Position numbers and translations under genes: made by a program. Source: Prauserella halophila (GTDB lineage: Bacteria > Actinomycetota > Actinomycetes > Mycobacteriales > Pseudonocardiaceae). From it: a DNA stretch of 64,000 nucleotides. The stretch covers positions 409,318 to 473,317 of the forward strand of contig NZ_JAMTCQ010000009.1 in the NCBI RefSeq assembly GCF_024171895.1. The letters run 5' to 3'. Shown piece after piece: positions 33,051 to 42,984 of the stretch (the stretch's first letter is position 1; the number at the start of each line of letters is the position of its first letter). The notes under the pieces were generated by a model that saw nothing but the letters and a program-made list of their open reading frames with translations, made no database searches and had not been told where the DNA came from.

Positions 33051-35255
33051 ATGGTAGCGCTCGCCAACCAGACGATCGACGACACGAATTCCCACGACGG
33101 CTCGGCTCCCGACGCCTTGCGACGCTTGCTGTGTACCTGTCCCGAGTCGGTTCTCACCGGGGCCGGTGAACTCGCCGACATTCTCAGCCAAGGTGGCAAG
33201 GTCAGCGTGCTGGGCTACCGCGGCGATCATTGGTTGCTACTCGCCGGTAACGAAGCCGTCTGCGACGAGGAGGACCTGCGCGACATTGATCCGACAGCCC
33301 AGGACACCGGAAGTGTCGGGAGTCTGGTCTTCGGACCGGGTGTTGCGCTCGCGTTCGCCGAGCAGGACACCATCAACCGGTTCGGCGTGGAGCAGTTGCG
33401 GCAGGCATGCGTATGGCTGGCCCAGGCTCAGCGTGCCGACCTCTCCCACGAGCGGATGCACGACGCCACCGAAGAAGCCGATAGTCAACGCGCGGTAGCC
33501 GACCAGATTCTCACCGTCCGTGATGTGGATCAAGTGCTGCTGTCGATCACCAATCAGACCTTGGGGATGCTGCAAGCCGACATCTGCGGTGTGTTTCTGC
33601 GCGAAGACGACGAACTGCAGATGCGCTGTTGTACCGGGCACCGCGTCGTCACCACCGAACGGCTACGGATGCGCCGTGGCCAGGGTGTCGCGGGGCTGGT
33701 ATTCGATACCGGGGAGGTCGCCAAGGTCGACAGCTACCTCGACGATCGCACGATCAGTCAGGACTTCATGTCGCTGGCCGAGCAGGAGCAGACACGCTCA
33801 GCTCTGGCCGTACCGCTGCGCGCGCACGGCGAGCTGATCGGGGTGCTCGAGGTATGGCGGCGCCGACACTCCGTGTTCACCGCCCGCGACGTGCGCCGGC
33901 TCGCTTCGCTGAGCGATCTGGCCACCATTGCGATCGAGAACGCGCACCTGTATGAGCAGCAGCGGCGAGCCAACAGCGAGCTGCGGGAGACCCACGCGGA
34001 CCTGCAACACAAACTGAGCCTGTTGCGCCGGTCCTCGGCGTTGCAACGCTCACTGATTCAGGCAGTGCTGGACGATACCGCCACGCCGACGGCGATCGCC
34101 CAACTCGTCGGTCAGGAGATGCAGTGCCAGGTGGCGGTGCTGGCCGACGACTACCAGATCGAGGTTGTGTACCCGCCGGACTTCGCTGTGACCGGGCTGG
34201 CTGAACACATCACCAAGTCCAACGCGGACGCGACAACCTCCGCACGCCGAGAACTCGTGGGCGGGATCAGGTGCTGGGTCGCAGGCGTACGCGCTGGGGG
34301 TAACTCGTTCGGAGCCGTGTGCCTGATCGGCGGCGACGAGTCGGATGAGGTGATGGAAGCGGCCTGCGGCCAAGCGGCGATGGCCAGTTCGTTGGCGCGG
34401 GCCGAACAACACGCCGCCAGCAGAGCCCGTGCGGAGGCATTCGACCAGATCCTGTGGGACCTGCTCAGCGGGCCCGAGCAGCACCGCATGGCGGCCCGAA
34501 CTCGCGCCCAGCACATGGGTGTTCGCCTCAAAGGCCCTCACCGGATCATCTACGGTCAGTTCGACAACCTCACTGCACTCGCGGCACGCCGCGGCTGGGA
34601 TACCTCGGGCTGTGAGCGAGCGCGGCGAGACACCCTGGATGCGATCCGAACGGCACACGAAACCCCGGCTCTGCAACTCGCCGGCATGCGCGGCGACTGC
34701 ATCGTAGCGATCGCGGCGGTCGACGACCGCGCCCTCGTGCGGGAATTGATGGACACGGTGAACACAGCAGCGGGCGCCGTGTCCGGAGGTGAGCTTGCCC
34801 TGTCGTGGGGAGTGAGCACAGTGCGTGAGAACCCCTGTGACTATCCGAGCGCCTTCAACGAGGCCAAGACAGCCCTGGCTGCCGCCCGACGGCTGGCAAC
34901 AGGCGGCGTGACCCTCTACGACGAACTCGGCATCGTCCGGCTCCTGCTCGGCTCACACGAAGATCCCGACTACCACGCCTTCATCTCCGAAGTCACCCAG
35001 CCGATAATCGACTACGACCGACGACACGACGGTGCACTCATGGCGACGTTGCGCGGCTTTTTCGACGCCGACTGCTCCCAGAAGGAAGCGGCCAAGCGCA
35101 TGTATGTGCACCACAAGACACTCAGCTACCGGCTGGAACGCATTAAGGACATCGCCGGCCTGGATCTCGCCCGACACGCCGACCGCATGCGCGCCGACCT
35201 CGCCCTGCGGCTACTGGACGTGACCGAGACCATGGACAACCCGAACACGGTCTGA
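33051..35255 (+). CDS. GAF-domain PucR/CdaR-type transcriptional regulator
   Basis: The 734-aa protein has an N-terminal region of unknown type (1-130), a GAF sensor (about 150-310, GMLQADICGVFLREDDELQMRCCTGH, RSALAVPLRAHGELIGVLEVW), a coiled coil (ANSELRETHADLQHKLSLL), a central GGDEF-like PucR domain, and a C-terminal HTH (GFFDADCSQKEAAKRMYVHHKTLSYRLERIKDIAGLDL). Proteins of this build activate catabolic operons on ligand binding. As the last gene of the BMC operon it is probably its regulator. ATG 33051 has GGGAGG 7 nt upstream. Confidence 0.88.
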   Translation: MVALANQTIDDTNSHDGSAPDALRRLLCTCPESVLTGAGELADILSQGGKVSVLGYRGDHWLLLAGNEAVCDEEDLRDIDPTAQDTGSVGSLVFGPGVALAFAEQDTINRFGVEQLRQACVWLAQAQRADLSHERMHDATEEADSQRAVADQILTVRDVDQVLLSITNQTLGMLQADICGVFLREDDELQMRCCTGHRVVTTERLRMRRGQGVAGLVFDTGEVAKVDSYLDDRTISQDFMSLAEQEQTRSALAVPLRAHGELIGVLEVWRRRHSVFTARDVRRLASLSDLATIAIENAHLYEQQRRANSELRETHADLQHKLSLLRRSSALQRSLIQAVLDDTATPTAIAQLVGQEMQCQVAVLADDYQIEVVYPPDFAVTGLAEHITKSNADATTSARRELVGGIRCWVAGVRAGGNSFGAVCLIGGDESDEVMEAACGQAAMASSLARAEQHAASRARAEAFDQILWDLLSGPEQHRMAARTRAQHMGVRLKGPHRIIYGQFDNLTALAARRGWDTSGCERARRDTLDAIRTAHETPALQLAGMRGDCIVAIAAVDDRALVRELMDTVNTAAGAVSGGELALSWGVSTVRENPCDYPSAFNEAKTALAAARRLATGGVTLYDELGIVRLLLGSHEDPDYHAFISEVTQPIIDYDRRHDGALMATLRGFFDADCSQKEAAKRMYVHHKTLSYRLERIKDIAGLDLARHADRMRADLALRLLDVTETMDNPNTV

Positions 35256-35260
35256 CCTGG

Positions 35261-35275
35261 GCTTCGTCCCGAAGC
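35261..35275 (+). terminator. Short hairpin after the BMC regulator gene
   Basis: GCTTCG (35261-35266) and CGAAGC (35270-35275) pair perfectly around a 3-nt loop, 6 bp after the regulator's stop. No T run follows, so the assignment as a terminator is tentative. Confidence 0.4.
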
Positions 35276-35314
35276 AGACGGCGTTCACCTCCTCGGTTAC
35301 ACGGCCCGTCCCAC

Positions 35315-35358
35315 AAAGCCATGTGTTCCGATGGGGAAAGCCATGTATTCGGATGGGG
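35315..35358. repeat. Tandem 22-bp direct repeat
   Basis: Two adjacent 22-bp units (35315-35336 and 35337-35358), each AAAGCCATGT followed by a TTC-containing centre and GATGGGG, differ at two positions. They lie in the 284-bp gap between convergent operons, where no gene is supported. They could be protein-binding iterons or a simple duplication. Confidence 0.8.
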
Positions 35359-35539
35359 AATGACCTTCCTGGCGGGATTTCCGTTTGGGAACCGCAGGCT
35401 TACATCCCGCAGCCGGGCGCGCGGTGTCGCACTCCGGGTTGCGGGACTGGAGCGGGACAGCCGAGTTCTCTGCTGGCGTTGGCGGACTCCACGAACTCCG
35501 GGGTAGGGATGGATAGGGACATGGTGGCTTCTTCTGTGG

Positions 35540-36045
<506 letters not shown>

Positions 36046-36049
<4 letters not shown>

Positions 36050-36405
36050 GAACTCGCCTCGTCGAGGTAGGACTCCCACATGTCGATGTACACATGGTCA
36101 TCGGGGTTGCCCCCGTGCTTACCGAAGAGCTCTCCGACAGTGAAGCGGACGTTGTAGAGATGCTGGGGCTGATCGCCTTCGCCATGGGCCATCGTGTCGG
36201 GGAAGACGAAGAACCCGTGATGGATGGAGATCACGCCCGTGCGCCCCTTGGCGTACTGGGGGAGCCGGGTGTGACCGGTCGGATTGAGGTTGCGCACGGT
36301 GACGCGATCACCCACGGAGAAGCGTGTCGGCGGCGCATCGGGGCGAGTGAAATTGGTCGGGGTTCTGATGGCGTCGTGGACCTCGTTCGCCTGAAGCAGT
36401 CGCAT
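36046..36405 (-). CDS. Nitrile hydratase beta subunit, C-terminal half (separate gene)
   Basis: The 119-aa protein corresponds to the SH3-like C-terminal domain of NHase beta: PTRFSVGDRVTVRNLNPTGHTRLPQYAKGRTGVISIHHGFFVFPDTMAHGEG, then LYNVRFTVGELFG and VYIDMWESYLDEA. In most nitrile hydratases this is fused to the N-terminal half; here an independent ATG with ATGA overlap makes it a separate subunit, as in toyocamycin nitrile hydratase and thiocyanate hydrolase. Confidence 0.9.
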
Positions 36406-36725
36406 CACAGGCCCTCCTTCTCGTTGCTCTCCAACTCGGTGATGCGGGCCTCGAGCTCCTCGGGGGTGAAGAGATCGTTCCAGAAACCGAGGTTCTCCGC
36501 GGCGCGCAGCCAGTGGACGTAGTAAGGGGTGCTCAGGTACTCGGCGGGATCCATGACCTCGATGGAGTGTCGGAACTCGTCGAGCGGACAGAGACCCGCG
36601 GCGAAGTAGAGACCGATCACGCTGAAGACGTCCCGCTCCCACTGGCCGTGGAAGACCGGCTCCTGTTCCTCTGTGGTGACGGTGCCGAACCCGTGCTTGC
36701 CGCCGACATCGTGGACGCCGTTCAT
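36405..36725 (-). CDS. Nitrile hydratase beta subunit, N-terminal half (separate gene)
   Basis: The 106-aa protein matches the start of NHase beta: [16 protein letters not shown], then [57 protein letters not shown] normal beta subunit runs on for another 100 or more residues; here a stop codon follows NEKEGL and the next gene supplies the rest. Both junctions are ATGA overlaps, so a frameshift error is unlikely: each half has its own start and the intervening linker is dispensable. Confidence 0.9.
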   Translation of the reverse strand: MNGVHDVGGKHGFGTVTTEEQEPVFHGQWERDVFSVIGLYFAAGLCPLDEFRHSIEVMDPAEYLSTPYYVHWLRAAENLGFWNDLFTPEELEARITELESNEKEGL

Positions 36726-37348
36726 GCGATCGCCTCCTGCCGCGGCGTCGCGAGCCGCGTGCCGATCATTGAGTCGCGGTTGACCAGCTCTGCGAGCTGC
36801 TCCACCGTCAGGTCCTCGGTGCCCGCGGGTCGCTCTGGGATGACGATGTAGCGGATCTCCGCGGTGCTGTCCCACACCCGCACCTCCTTGTCGTCTGGCA
36901 CGAAGGTGCCGAACTCCTGGAGAACGTCCCGCGGCTCCATGACCGCTCGGGAGCGGTACTGCGGGGCCTTGTACCAGGCCGGCGGAAGGCCCAGCACTGC
37001 CCACGGGTAGCACGAGCAGAGGGTGCACACCACGACGTTGTGCACCGTGTCGGTGTTCTCCACGAACACGACGTGCGCACCTTCGAATCCGGTCATCCCG
37101 AGCTCTGCAAGCGTTCCGGTTCCGTCGTCGAGAAGCTGCTGCCTGAACTCCGGCTCGGCCCACGCTCGGGCAATGACAGCGGCACCGTCCTTGGGCCCGA
37201 TCCGGTTCTCGTAGAGGTCCACCACCTCGTTCAGGGCGTCTTCGACCACCAGACCCTTGTCGACCAGCAAGGACTGGATCGCTTTCACCCGGAGGGCGGC
37301 GTATGGCGGCGGCTGGGTGTAACCGTCGCTGCTAGTGATCTGTTCCAT
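36722..37348 (-). CDS. Nitrile hydratase alpha subunit, cobalt type
   Basis: The 208-aa protein carries the metal-binding motif [12 protein letters not shown] (Cys108, Cys111, Ser112, Cys113). The Thr in CTLCSC is characteristic of cobalt enzymes, whereas iron enzymes have CSLCSC. It hydrates nitriles to amides in a complex with the beta halves. [12 protein letters not shown] downstream is also conserved. I chose ATG 37348; the frame extends to a TTG near 37399 but typical length supports the ATG. Thiocyanate hydrolase gamma is a close relative and cannot be excluded. Confidence 0.92.
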   Translation of the reverse strand: MEQITSSDGYTQPPPYAALRVKAIQSLLVDKGLVVEDALNEVVDLYENRIGPKDGAAVIARAWAEPEFRQQLLDDGTGTLAELGMTGFEGAHVVFVENTDTVHNVVVCTLCSCYPWAVLGLPPAWYKAPQYRSRAVMEPRDVLQEFGTFVPDDKEVRVWDSTAEIRYIVIPERPAGTEDLTVEQLAELVNRDSMIGTRLATPRQEAIA

Positions 37349-37401
37349 CTGAGTCTCGACTCTCTCTTGCGGCGTACGGATGGGAGCGGAGGTCACCAAC
37401 G

Positions 37402-39204
37402 TCAGGCGAACTCGACGGACACGCTGTCGAGTTCGATCGACGATTCTTCGGAGGCAGGCTCCGGCTCTTTCTCTCGGTCCGCTGCCGACAGCGGCCCGTA
37501 GTGGTGTGGCAGTCGCATGGACACCAGGTCCTTGCGTCGCACAACGTTGTTCGGATATCGGCCGCCACCGTCCGTGGTGTCCACGGTCATGGTGGCCGTG
37601 GAACTGCCCTCGGTCGCGATCCGCTCGGTTCGGGGGAACGAGAACGTATCGGGCCCGAATATGCCGCTCGCACCGCCCGCGGGGGTGTTGGCGAAGGCCA
37701 GGTAGACGTTGTTCTCCCCCGCCCGCACTCGCATGTGGTGCCAGTGGACGGGATCCTCGCCGTGCGGGATCGGGTAGCCGTGGTCGATGACGCTTCCAGG
37801 GTGTCCCTGGGTGAGTGGCGTCGTGACGGTGCCGCCGACGGCGACGAGGTCGCAGCCACGCAGCGCGAGTATCCGCCCGGTCTCCGGCTGCCCGATGTCC
37901 TCACCGTGGGCGATCCCGATTCGGCCCACGGGGATGTCGGCCACCGTGAAGGTCGATCCGGCGGTCACTCCGGTCTCCTCCGCCGGCACATGGACCTTGT
38001 GGTGCCTGGCCGCGACACCGCCGGGGCCGACCAGCACCAGGCTGTTGTGCACCGCAGCGCTCGGTCCGGCCGACTCGTAGAGGCCGAGCAGCGCCCAGAC
38101 GTTCAGACGCGCACAGCTCGCGGCGACACGATGGAGCTCGCGCCCGCTCTCCTCGGCCAGGACCTGCAGGTCGCCCTGTCCTGCAGCAGCTCCCGAGATC
38201 GACAGCTCCGGGAAGACGACCAGCTCGGCGGCGGCACCGCTACTGGCCTGCTCGAGGTGGTCCAGCAGCTTGTCCGTGTTCCGGGAGGGCGAGGAATCGA
38301 AGGTCTCCTGAACCACCGTGACGACGCTCGGTCGGCCCGGTGGCAGAGGGCTCCGGCCGTAGAGCGAGAAGAACTCGAGCGGGTTCCACAGGAAGGTGTT
38401 CTTCTGGAGCTCACGATAGAGCTCGGGACGTCGGGTCGAGAGGGCGGAGCCCTGGCGCTGCTTCAGCTCGCGCGAGAATTCCGGATCGATGCGCCCGTGG
38501 ACCACGCCATCCCCGCTGTCCCGGCTGGCGACGACCGTCGAGTCCGGCGCGATGATGCAAGACCCCCCGCTGAACTGCACCCCTCGCTCCAGACCCCACC
38601 TGTTGCTTTCGACGAGGTAGCAGGAGTTCTCGTATGCCCGGCTGATCCAGTAGGGCGCCGGAGTCCGCTCGGCGAGCCAGTTGCTGATGTGACAGATCAC
38701 GTCGGCACCTTCGAGGGCGACCAGGCGCGCCGTTTCCACGAAGTGGATGTCCATGCAGATCAGGAGAGCGATCCGGCCGAGCTCGGTGTCGAACACCCGA
38801 TGGCCCCGGTTGCCAGGCGCGGCCCATTTCGGCTCGGCGATGTACGGGTGCGACTTGCGGTGGGTACCGATCACTCCCTTGGGGCCGACCAGGACGGCGG
38901 CGTTGTACAGCAGCCCGGTCTCGATCTCGCGCTCGGGCATGCCCACCACGATGTGGACGCTGCGCTCCGCGGCCACGGCCGCGAACCGATCGATGGTCGG
39001 CCCGGGAACCGGCTCAGCCATGGCCTCGGCCTCGTGCTCGTCGAAGAAGCAGTAGCCGGTCGTCGCCATCTCGGGGATGGTGATGAGCCGGGCCCCGCCG
39101 TCGGCAGCCTCCTGTACCAGCCGAAGGAGCTCTCGGATGTTGTGCTCCTTGTTGAACAGCGTCGGCTCGAACTGAACCGCCGCGGCCGTGAACTCGCCAC
39201 TCAT
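37402..39204 (-). CDS. Two-domain carbon-nitrogen hydrolase (nitrilase superfamily)
   Basis: The 600-aa protein has two nitrilase-fold domains. Domain 1 (1-290) has the full Glu-Lys-Cys triad: Glu45 (IPEMATTG), Lys117 (HRKSHPY) and Cys150 (LICMDIHF). Domain 2 (about 315-570) keeps FPELSISG and [10 protein letters not shown] but has [14 protein letters not shown] where the Cys motif should be, with Gly at the Cys position, so it is probably inactive. As the operon also encodes nitrile hydratase, domain 1 is likely the amidase that completes nitrile-to-acid conversion. ATG 39204 follows AGGAG. Confidence 0.85.
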   Translation of the reverse strand: MSGEFTAAAVQFEPTLFNKEHNIRELLRLVQEAADGGARLITIPEMATTGYCFFDEHEAEAMAEPVPGPTIDRFAAVAAERSVHIVVGMPEREIETGLLYNAAVLVGPKGVIGTHRKSHPYIAEPKWAAPGNRGHRVFDTELGRIALLICMDIHFVETARLVALEGADVICHISNWLAERTPAPYWISRAYENSCYLVESNRWGLERGVQFSGGSCIIAPDSTVVASRDSGDGVVHGRIDPEFSRELKQRQGSALSTRRPELYRELQKNTFLWNPLEFFSLYGRSPLPPGRPSVVTVVQETFDSSPSRNTDKLLDHLEQASSGAAAELVVFPELSISGAAAGQGDLQVLAEESGRELHRVAASCARLNVWALLGLYESAGPSAAVHNSLVLVGPGGVAARHHKVHVPAEETGVTAGSTFTVADIPVGRIGIAHGEDIGQPETGRILALRGCDLVAVGGTVTTPLTQGHPGSVIDHGYPIPHGEDPVHWHHMRVRAGENNVYLAFANTPAGGASGIFGPDTFSFPRTERIATEGSSTATMTVDTTDGGGRYPNNVVRRKDLVSMRLPHHYGPLSAADREKEPEPASEESSIELDSVSVEFA

Positions 39205-39244
39205 GGGATCTCCTCGTCGGTTTGGTCCTATTCCGTTGCGCGGA

Positions 39245-40408
39245 TCAGCGCTCGAAGATCTCGTGGTACAACGCTTCGATCTCGCCCGCGTCGGGCACGA
39301 CCGGGTTGTTGGCGGGCGAGCCCGACGCAATCGCCTGGACCGCCATCGTGGGGACGAGCTCGGACCAGCGGTCCTTCTCGATGCCGTAGCTCCCGGGGGT
39401 GGGGACACCCAGCTCGGCACACAGGCGCTCCAGCTCGGCGATCAGCTTGTCCGCTGCGACCGAGTCCGAGTCGGATTCGGAACCGCTTCCGAAGGCCCGT
39501 GAGCAGTTGGCGTACCGCTCGACGGCGCCGGGCACCGAGTAACGCGTGACAGCCGGCAAAAGCATCGCGTTCGACAGGCCGTGGGCCACGTGGAAGTGAG
39601 CTCCGATCGGGCGGCTCATGCCGTGGACGAGTGCGACGCTGGCGTTGGAGAAGGCCATGCCCGCCTCCGTCGAAGCCACCATCATGGCTTCCCGAGCGGG
39701 AGCGTTCTCGCCATCCCGATAGGCGTCCTCGATGTTGCCCGCGATGGTCCTGATCGCGGAGAGCGCCAGTGCGTCGGAGACATGGTTGGACTTGCGGCTG
39801 ACGTAGGCCTCGATGGCGTGCGTCAATGCGTCGATCCCCGTGTCGGCGGTGAGCCGCGCCGGCATGCTCGTTGTCAGCTCGTGGTCCACGATCGCGGCGA
39901 CCGGAAGGAAGGAAGATCCGGGACACAGCATCTTCTCGTCCGTCAGGCTGTCGCTGATCACCGTGAACTGGGTGGCCTCCGATCCGCTCCCCGCTGTCGT
40001 CGGGATCGCGATGATCGGAAGCGCTGGCCCGGCATAGACATGAGGCGCCTTGTAGTCACTCATGACTCCCCCGTTGACCGCTAGGACGGCCAGCGCCTTG
40101 GCGGTGTCTATCGGGCTGCCGCCTCCGAACCCGACGACGCAGTCGGCTTGGTGGCTGGCAGCAGCCCTAAGCCCGGCTGTCAGCGAGTCGGTGGTGGGGT
40201 CAGGGACCGTATCGGCGAAGAGAAGGGCCTCGATGCCGTCCTTGGCGAGCAGGGAGCAAAGGCGGTCCGCGTCTCCGGTACTGGCGAGGAACTTGTCGGT
40301 GACCAGGACAGGGCGCTGGAGACCAAGGTCCCGCAAGACGGCGGGCAGTTCGTCGACGGCGCCTGCGCCGAGACGCGTGAGTCTGGGAAAGGCGAGCGTG
40401 GTCGTCAA
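39245..40408 (-). CDS. Iron-containing (type III) alcohol dehydrogenase
   Basis: The 387-aa enzyme has the family signatures GFGGGSPIDTAKA (NAD-binding), IPTTAGSGSEATQF, and metal ligands in TGIDALTHAIEAYVS and ALVHGMSRPIGAHFHVAHG. It oxidises an alcohol to an aldehyde or ketone. The start is uncertain: TTG 40408 has AGGGAG 8 nt upstream and is preferred over TTG 40429. With methylmalonate-semialdehyde dehydrogenase upstream, a 3-hydroxyacid or hydroxyalkyl substrate is plausible. Confidence 0.87.
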   Translation of the reverse strand: MTTTLAFPRLTRLGAGAVDELPAVLRDLGLQRPVLVTDKFLASTGDADRLCSLLAKDGIEALLFADTVPDPTTDSLTAGLRAAASHQADCVVGFGGGSPIDTAKALAVLAVNGGVMSDYKAPHVYAGPALPIIAIPTTAGSGSEATQFTVISDSLTDEKMLCPGSSFLPVAAIVDHELTTSMPARLTADTGIDALTHAIEAYVSRKSNHVSDALALSAIRTIAGNIEDAYRDGENAPAREAMMVASTEAGMAFSNASVALVHGMSRPIGAHFHVAHGLSNAMLLPAVTRYSVPGAVERYANCSRAFGSGSESDSDSVAADKLIAELERLCAELGVPTPGSYGIEKDRWSELVPTMAVQAIASGSPANNPVVPDAGEIEALYHEIFER

Positions 40409-40425
40409 TGTCGTCTCCCTGCTGC

Positions 40426-41919
40426 TCAAGCGTTGCTGGGAAAGCCGAGGTCGATACCCCGGTGGCTCGGATCGGACCAGCGGGAGGTGATCGTCTTGGC
40501 ACGCGTGAAGAAGTTGACGCCCTCCATGCCGTGGGCGTGAGTGTCGCCAAACAGGCTGTTCTTCCAGCCGCCGAAGCTGTAGTAAGCCAGCGGGATCGGG
40601 ATGGGGATGTTTATGCCGATCATGCCGACCTCGATCTCGTTCTGGAAGTGCCGCGCGGCCCCACCATCGCTGGTGAAGATGGCGGTTCCGTTTCCGTACT
40701 GATTCGAGTTGATGAGATCAATGGCTTGGGCATAGGTCTCGACGCGTACCACCGAGAGGACCGGTCCGAAGATCTCGTCGGTGTAGACCGACATGTCACG
40801 ACTGACGTGGTCGAGCAGCGTGGGCCCGAGCCAGAATCCGTCCGGCCCGCCATCGGGATCGACGGCACGGCCGTCGACGACGACCTTCGCGCCGGCCGCT
40901 TCGCCCTGGTTGACGTACGACGCGACGCGGTCGCGGTGCTCGCGCGTCACCAGCGGGCCCATGTCGGCACTCCGGGTCCCGTCCCCCACCTTCAGGCTCT
41001 CGGCCCGCTGCCGGATGCGGTCCACGAGATCGTCGGCGATGCCGCCAACCGCGACTGCGACCGAGATCGCCATGCAGCGCTCACCAGCGGAGCCGAAGCC
41101 TGCGTTGACCAGGCCGTCCGCCGCCAGGTCGAGATCTGCGTCGGGGAGGACGACGGCGTGGTTCTTGGCCCCTCCGAGGGCCTGGACCCGTTTCCCGCTC
41201 TCGGCCGCCCGCGAGTAGACGTACTGGGCGATCGGAGTGGACCCGACGAAGCTGACGGCCTTGACATCCGGGCTGTCGAGGATCGCGTCCGTCGCGACCT
41301 TGTCGCCCTGCAGGACGTTGAAGACGCCGTCGGGCAGGCCTGCCTCGGCCCAGAGCTCGGCCAGCCACAAGGACGCGCTCGGGTCCTTCTCCGAGGGCTT
41401 GAGCACGACCGTGTTCCCGGCGGCGATGGCGATCGGGAAGAACCACATCGGCACCATGGCGGGGAAATTGAACGGCGAGATCATGCCCACCACGCCGACC
41501 GGCTGACGCACGGAGAACACATCGACGCTCGTCGAGGCGCTCTCCGTGTAGGACCCCTTCAGCAGATGGGGAATGCCGCAGGCGAACTCGACGACCTCCT
41601 GACCCCGGGAGATCTCACCCAATGCGTCGGACAACACCTTGCCGTGCTCTCGAGTGATGATCTCCGCGAGCTCGCCCTTGCGCTCGTTGAGCAGCTCGCG
41701 GAAGCGGAACAGCACGGCCACTCGACGCGTGAGGGAGGTGTCCCGCCAGGCCGGGAATGCAGCGACAGCCGCCTCGATGACCGTCTGGGCATCCCGCTCC
41801 GAGGCCAACGCCACCTGGCCGACGACGGCGCCGCTTGCGGGGTTGGTGATCGGGGCGTGAGAGCCGGCCGTCCCCTGGAACGGCTTGCCCTCGGACCAGT
41901 GCCCCACGGTGTTGTTCAT
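40426..41919 (-). CDS. mmsA: Methylmalonate-semialdehyde dehydrogenase (CoA-acylating)
   Basis: The 497-aa enzyme is of the MmsA type: VVGMISPFNFPAMVPMWFFPIAIAAGNTVVLKPSE, FVGSTPIAQYVY, GGAKNHAVVLPDA, and the catalytic Cys in GSAGERCMAISVAV. MmsA converts malonate or methylmalonate semialdehyde to acetyl-CoA or propionyl-CoA with loss of CO2. It is the first gene of the nitrile operon and is divergent from a LysR gene. ATG 41919 starts MNNTVGHW as in homologues. Its presence suggests that the nitrile-derived acid has three or four carbons. Confidence 0.9.
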   Translation of the reverse strand: MNNTVGHWSEGKPFQGTAGSHAPITNPASGAVVGQVALASERDAQTVIEAAVAAFPAWRDTSLTRRVAVLFRFRELLNERKGELAEIITREHGKVLSDALGEISRGQEVVEFACGIPHLLKGSYTESASTSVDVFSVRQPVGVVGMISPFNFPAMVPMWFFPIAIAAGNTVVLKPSEKDPSASLWLAELWAEAGLPDGVFNVLQGDKVATDAILDSPDVKAVSFVGSTPIAQYVYSRAAESGKRVQALGGAKNHAVVLPDADLDLAADGLVNAGFGSAGERCMAISVAVAVGGIADDLVDRIRQRAESLKVGDGTRSADMGPLVTREHRDRVASYVNQGEAAGAKVVVDGRAVDPDGGPDGFWLGPTLLDHVSRDMSVYTDEIFGPVLSVVRVETYAQAIDLINSNQYGNGTAIFTSDGGAARHFQNEIEVGMIGINIPIPIPLAYYSFGGWKNSLFGDTHAHGMEGVNFFTRAKTITSRWSDPSHRGIDLGFPSNA

Positions 41920-42017
41920 CTTGTGTCTGCGCCTTTCGCTGAATTCGTGATGTTGAGCCACGACACTCGTTGAACATTTGAGTTCGGTCAATAGCCTAGT
42001 TCAGCACTGGAATGTGC

Positions 42018-42027
42018 GTGCATGCAC
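42018..42027. promoter_or_regulatory. Palindrome in the mmsA/LysR divergent promoter
   Basis: GTGCATGCAC is a perfect 10-bp palindrome lying 10 bp upstream of the LysR start, within the 118-bp divergent interval. It could be part of the LysR binding region; the canonical T-N11-A pattern was not assigned. Confidence 0.3.
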
Positions 42028-42037
42028 AATAGGAAGC

Positions 42038-42919
42038 ATGCGCAACGCCGACGACCTGAAGTTCTTGCTGGAGCTGGCCCGAACTGGCCGCCTTGTGGAG
42101 GCCGGCCGGCGGCTCGGAGTCGAGCACACCACCGTCGCCCGGCGGATCGCGAATCTCGAACGCCAAGTCGGGGAGCGCCTGTTCGACAGGCTCTCCAGCG
42201 GCTGGCGGCTGACCGAGCGCGGGCGTCAGCTCCTGCCCTATGCGGAGACTATCGACTCCGCCATGACAGCGGCGTTCGGCGATACCGGCAAAGCCCAGAC
42301 CCTGTCGGGCACGGTCCGCCTCGCCGCGCCCGACGGGTTCGGAGCGTACGTCCTGACCCCGGGCTTGGGCAGGCTACGGGAGGACCATCCCGATCTCGCC
42401 GTCGAAGTGACTACCGCGACCAGCAACCTGTCCCTGGGTGCACGCGACTTCGACCTGGCCGTCACCCTCGAGCGACCCACCTCGAGGGCGGTCATGATCC
42501 GTCGGCTGACCGATTACTCGCTGAAGCTCTACGCGTCGGAGGACTACCTCGCCCGCCACGAGCCGATCACGAGCACGAGGGACTTGGTGCGCCACACCAT
42601 AATCTGGTATATCGACTCGATTCTGGATGTCCAGCCGCTCAAGTCGTTGAGCGCGATCCTTCCGGACTGCAAGGCCACCATCCAGACCAACAACATCTCC
42701 GGGCACCTGACAGCGACCAAGGCCGGTCTGGGCCTCAGTCTCCTGCCGACCTACATCGGCGCCACAGAACCGAAGCTCTGCGAGGTGCTCCCCGAAGAGA
42801 TCGTCGGACGTCGAACCTATTGGGTGGTTGTTATGAAGGAGCTCAGCCATCTTCGCCGCGTCCAGGCCGTCGACAGCCTGCTGACGTCACTGGTCGCCGA
42901 CAGCTCCGTCTTCGAATGA
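42038..42919 (+). CDS. LysR-family regulator of the nitrile operon
   Basis: The 293-aa protein has a LysR-type HTH (LKFLLELARTGRLVEAGRRLGVEHTTVARRIANLERQVGERLFDR) and a periplasmic-binding-like effector domain (LSGTVRLAAPDGFGAYVLTPGLGRL, DLAVTLERP, LSLLPTYIG). It is divergent from mmsA, the first gene of the nitrile/semialdehyde operon, and is the likely regulator. ATG 42038 has AGGA 7 nt upstream. Confidence 0.85.
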   Translation: MRNADDLKFLLELARTGRLVEAGRRLGVEHTTVARRIANLERQVGERLFDRLSSGWRLTERGRQLLPYAETIDSAMTAAFGDTGKAQTLSGTVRLAAPDGFGAYVLTPGLGRLREDHPDLAVEVTTATSNLSLGARDFDLAVTLERPTSRAVMIRRLTDYSLKLYASEDYLARHEPITSTRDLVRHTIIWYIDSILDVQPLKSLSAILPDCKATIQTNNISGHLTATKAGLGLSLLPTYIGATEPKLCEVLPEEIVGRRTYWVVVMKELSHLRRVQAVDSLLTSLVADSSVFE

Positions 42920-42984
42920 CCTAGAACTGGGGCGTGGGTCATGAAGGCGCCACGAACGTCACCCGCGTCACCGGGGCTGGGTCG

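Noticed and set aside
42074-42924. Second-frame Arg-rich protein over the LysR gene
   Set aside because: It is an alternative frame of the LysR coding sequence with no domain of its own.
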